This document shows, piece after piece, positions 62,412-64,000 of a stretch of 64,000 nt of DNA. Within the stretch, counting starts at the first letter, position 1. Every line of letters starts with the position of its first letter. Below the pieces are notes generated by a model, which was given only the letters and a program-made list of their open reading frames with translations, had not been told where the DNA came from and searched no databases. Source of the stretch: Pseudomonas fragi (GTDB lineage Bacteria > Pseudomonadota > Gammaproteobacteria > Pseudomonadales > Pseudomonadaceae); contig NZ_NQKQ01000010.1 of NCBI RefSeq assembly GCF_002269505.1, forward strand, positions 1 through 64,000, read 5' to 3'. The translations under genes were made by a program, and so were the position numbers.

Positions 62412-62592
62412 ATCGCGTGGGCAGTGGCGTCGGCGGGCTGGTACTGGAGTTCGCGCAATATCAATACGCTGGCAGACGGGGATGATTTCGAGCGCGTGAC
62501 TAGGGCTCATCAATGCTGGCCTCAATGGTCAGGCCCACCGTGTGGCGCTGTACCGCGAAGCATTGGGTTTATTGCACGCCAGAGCGGCTTGA
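62412..62592 (+). pseudogene. C-terminal remnant of a GH19 chitinase-like endolysin
   Basis: From 62412 one frame reads IAWAVASAGWYWSSRNIN..LADGDDFERVT, the GH19 motif SAGWxW followed by LADxDDF..VT. After about 62505 the coding moves to another frame, reading LINAGLNGQAHRVALYREA to a TGA at 62590, which continues the family's INGGxNGxxxR block. The N-terminal two-thirds is missing. The gene type is found in phage and pyocin lysis cassettes. It is inactive. Confidence 0.75.
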
Positions 62593-62649
62593 TCAGGCCA
62601 TAATGCCTGCGCACTTTGCCCGCAGCCATTTTGGAGCCATAGATCAGTG

Positions 62650-63183
62650 ATGTTCGAGATTAAGCCGATAGACCCCGAAGCATATCGCCAGCAAACTCGC
62701 CGCAGTACGCTGTATATCGCGTTGACGTTCGTGCTGCTGGCGCTGTTGCTGTCCGGCTTGCTGGTCATGGTTTTGGGTGTCGCGGGTGGCGACAATTTTC
62801 GCTTGAATCTGACCGGGGTCATTATTGCCCTGGTCACGACTATCCTTCTGGTGCGCTACCTGTTCTGGTCTCAGCCCTGGATGGCGCCCGCAGTCTACGG
62901 CTGGCAGCTCAAGCGCAGCCTGATGAAGGTAACCAATGTCATGCATCACGTGACGGCGGGAGTCATGGCGGGAGATGTGACGGCGATTAAGCTGCTGCGC
63001 TTTTATCACCTGGGGGTGACCCAGATGTACCAGCTGGACGCCAACTCCAGTGCGTTAAGCCAAATGGGACGTGAGATTGATTTGCACAAGGCGCGACTTG
63101 AGGCGCTGGGCATCGACACCGAGCAGACCCGACTCGATCCGCAGTGGCTTGATGCGGTGAAAAAGTTTACCCCACTGAAGTAA
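62650..63183 (+). CDS. DUF3087 family membrane protein
   Basis: The 177 residues have two N-terminal transmembrane helices (about 20-44 and 50-72) and a cytoplasmic helical tail. The DUF3087 core MFEIKPIDPEAYRQQTRRS at the start is plain. A GTG lies one codon earlier; ATG 62650 is the more likely start. Function unknown. Confidence 0.83.
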   Translation: MFEIKPIDPEAYRQQTRRSTLYIALTFVLLALLLSGLLVMVLGVAGGDNFRLNLTGVIIALVTTILLVRYLFWSQPWMAPAVYGWQLKRSLMKVTNVMHHVTAGVMAGDVTAIKLLRFYHLGVTQMYQLDANSSALSQMGREIDLHKARLEALGIDTEQTRLDPQWLDAVKKFTPLK

Positions 63184-63210
63184 TGCTGCTCACCAGACCT
63201 GCGGTGTTTG

Positions 63211-63310
63211 TGTGGGGGCGAGCCTGCTCGCGAAGTTCGTAAACGATAGCCTGTCTTTACGCGATAATGGCGACGATCGGGAGGTCTTCACCAGCAGGCT
63301 CGCTCCCACA
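63211..63310. repeat. REP doublet, GTGGGGGCGAGCCTG family
   Basis: TGTGGGGGCGAGCCTGCTCGCGAA (left) and CAGCAGGCTCGCTCCCACA (right) face each other across about 55 nt. It lies between the converging DUF3087 and PpnN genes. Confidence 0.88.
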
Positions 63311-63341
63311 GTTGGGGCACGCGAGCCTTGTAGGGTGAGGT

Positions 63342-64000
63342 TCAGCTGACGACGCGGTAGCACGGCTCATATGCAGCGCCGCCCGGCAGTTTCATGCGGT
63401 GTTGTTCAACAAATGCCTGCAGCAATTTGTCCAGCGGCTTCATCACGGCAGCGTCACCGTGGATCTCGTAAGGCCCATACTGTTCGATCAGATGGATGCC
63501 TTTCTCTTTGACGTTGCCCGACACAATCCCGGAAAAAGCCTTGCGCAAGTTGATGGCCAATTCATGTGCTGGCATATCGCTACGCAGTTTCAGGCTGGCC
63601 ATATTGGCGTGGGTCGGGTCGAACGGGCGCTGGAAGCCTTCGTCGATTTTCAATAGCCAGTTAAAGTGGAAAGCATCGTTGCGCTCGCGGCGGAACTGTT
63701 TTACCGCCTTGAGCCCGGCGGTCATATGACGGGCTACTTCGGCCGGGTTGTCGATGATGATCTGATATTGCTGTTGCGCTTCTTGACCCAGGGTGGCGCC
63801 GACAAACTCATGCAGTTGCTGCAGGTAGGGTTCGGCTTCCTTGGGGCCGGTCAGGACAACCGGGAACGGCACATCCTTGTTTTCCGGGTGCATCAGAATG
63901 CCGAGCAAATACAGGAATTCTTCTGCTGTGCCGGCGCCGCCCGGGAAGATAATCACCCCGTGACCGACCCGGACAAAGGCTTCAAGACGCTTTTCGATAT
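63342..64000 (-). CDS. ppnN: PpnN-type LOG family nucleotide nucleosidase, C-terminal part
   Basis: The gene runs off the window at 64000, so the N-terminus is missing. The visible 219 residues carry [13 protein letters not shown], the LOG active-site motif PGGxGTxxE that hydrolyses the N-glycosidic bond of nucleoside 5'-monophosphates. The long C-terminal extension is that of PpnN (YgdH), which cleaves purine and pyrimidine monophosphates and responds to ppGpp, rather than of a short cytokinin LOG. Upstream residues ([10 protein letters not shown]) continue the frame to the edge. Confidence 0.88.
   Translation of the reverse strand, partial: IEKRLEAFVRVGHGVIIFPGGAGTAEEFLYLLGILMHPENKDVPFPVVLTGPKEAEPYLQQLHEFVGATLGQEAQQQYQIIIDNPAEVARHMTAGLKAVKQFRRERNDAFHFNWLLKIDEGFQRPFDPTHANMASLKLRSDMPAHELAINLRKAFSGIVSGNVKEKGIHLIEQYGPYEIHGDAAVMKPLDKLLQAFVEQHRMKLPGGAAYEPCYRVVS

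Overview
The window is chromosomal DNA of a Pseudomonas, most likely from the fluorescens/fragi side of the genus. The evidence is gene content: a wss-type acetylated-cellulose operon, methionine gamma-lyase next to an MdeR-like regulator, SfnB-type sulfur acquisition, NhaR, TerC, SstT and an ibpA with a ROSE-like RNA thermometer. The intergenic REP repeats are of the kind common in fluorescent pseudomonads. GC-rich codon use is uniform except in a short accessory patch after a tRNA-Val.

Layout. 1-19.6 kb is ordinary core: tRNA-Glu, a hotdog thioesterase, dusC, ibpA, pbpG, an Xre/DUF2975 pair, an RlmI-like methyltransferase, dps, azlCD, several small or secreted proteins, a shikimate dehydrogenase paralogue, a YceH-type protein, MFS transporters, sstT, nhaR, a lipoprotein, terC, a C39-like lipoprotein that seems to have lost its catalytic residues, and a puuB-type oxidase. 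19.7-22.1 kb is accessory: tRNA-Val, a decayed IS5-family element with its 4-bp target duplication, a P-loop kinase and a long structured palindrome. 22.1-23.6 kb holds lipoproteins and a small unknown protein.

24.1-38.8 kb is the wssA-wssI operon for cellulose synthesis and acetylation: a ParA-like ATPase with a BcsR/BcsP-like N-terminus, BcsA with PilZ, BcsB, GH8 cellulase, BcsC, and four AlgF/I/J/X-like acetylation proteins. Nearly every junction overlaps. Two matches to the FleQ consensus lie upstream, and the last stop codon lies inside a REP repeat.

39-49.6 kb carries an AraC regulator, a LysE exporter, an Xre-cupin regulator beside a glutamine-synthetase-like ligase (a perfect palindrome sits in front of the regulator), an outer-membrane protein, and a choloylglycine-hydrolase-family enzyme. 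It also has a stand-alone second-type BamA divergent from a CpxR/CpxA-like pair, with a CpxR-box match between them.

49.6-64 kb is metabolic: an alpha-ketoglutaric-semialdehyde-type dehydrogenase, a TetR/MFS pair, sfnB-metI-metQ behind a good sigma-54 promoter and without a metN ATPase, and pyroglutamyl peptidase with DUF979 and DUF969 membrane proteins plus a divergent LysR. It continues with mdeA/mdeR, the remains of a GH19 endolysin, a DUF3087 protein and the C-terminal part of a PpnN-type LOG protein cut by the window edge.

I see no CRISPR array, integrase, intact prophage or unmistakable new defence system. The best leads are the BamA paralogue/Cpx module, the acetylated-cellulose promoter, the sigma-54 sulfur locus without its ATPase, the probable pseudo-peptidase lipoprotein, and the REP repeats that supply stop codons.
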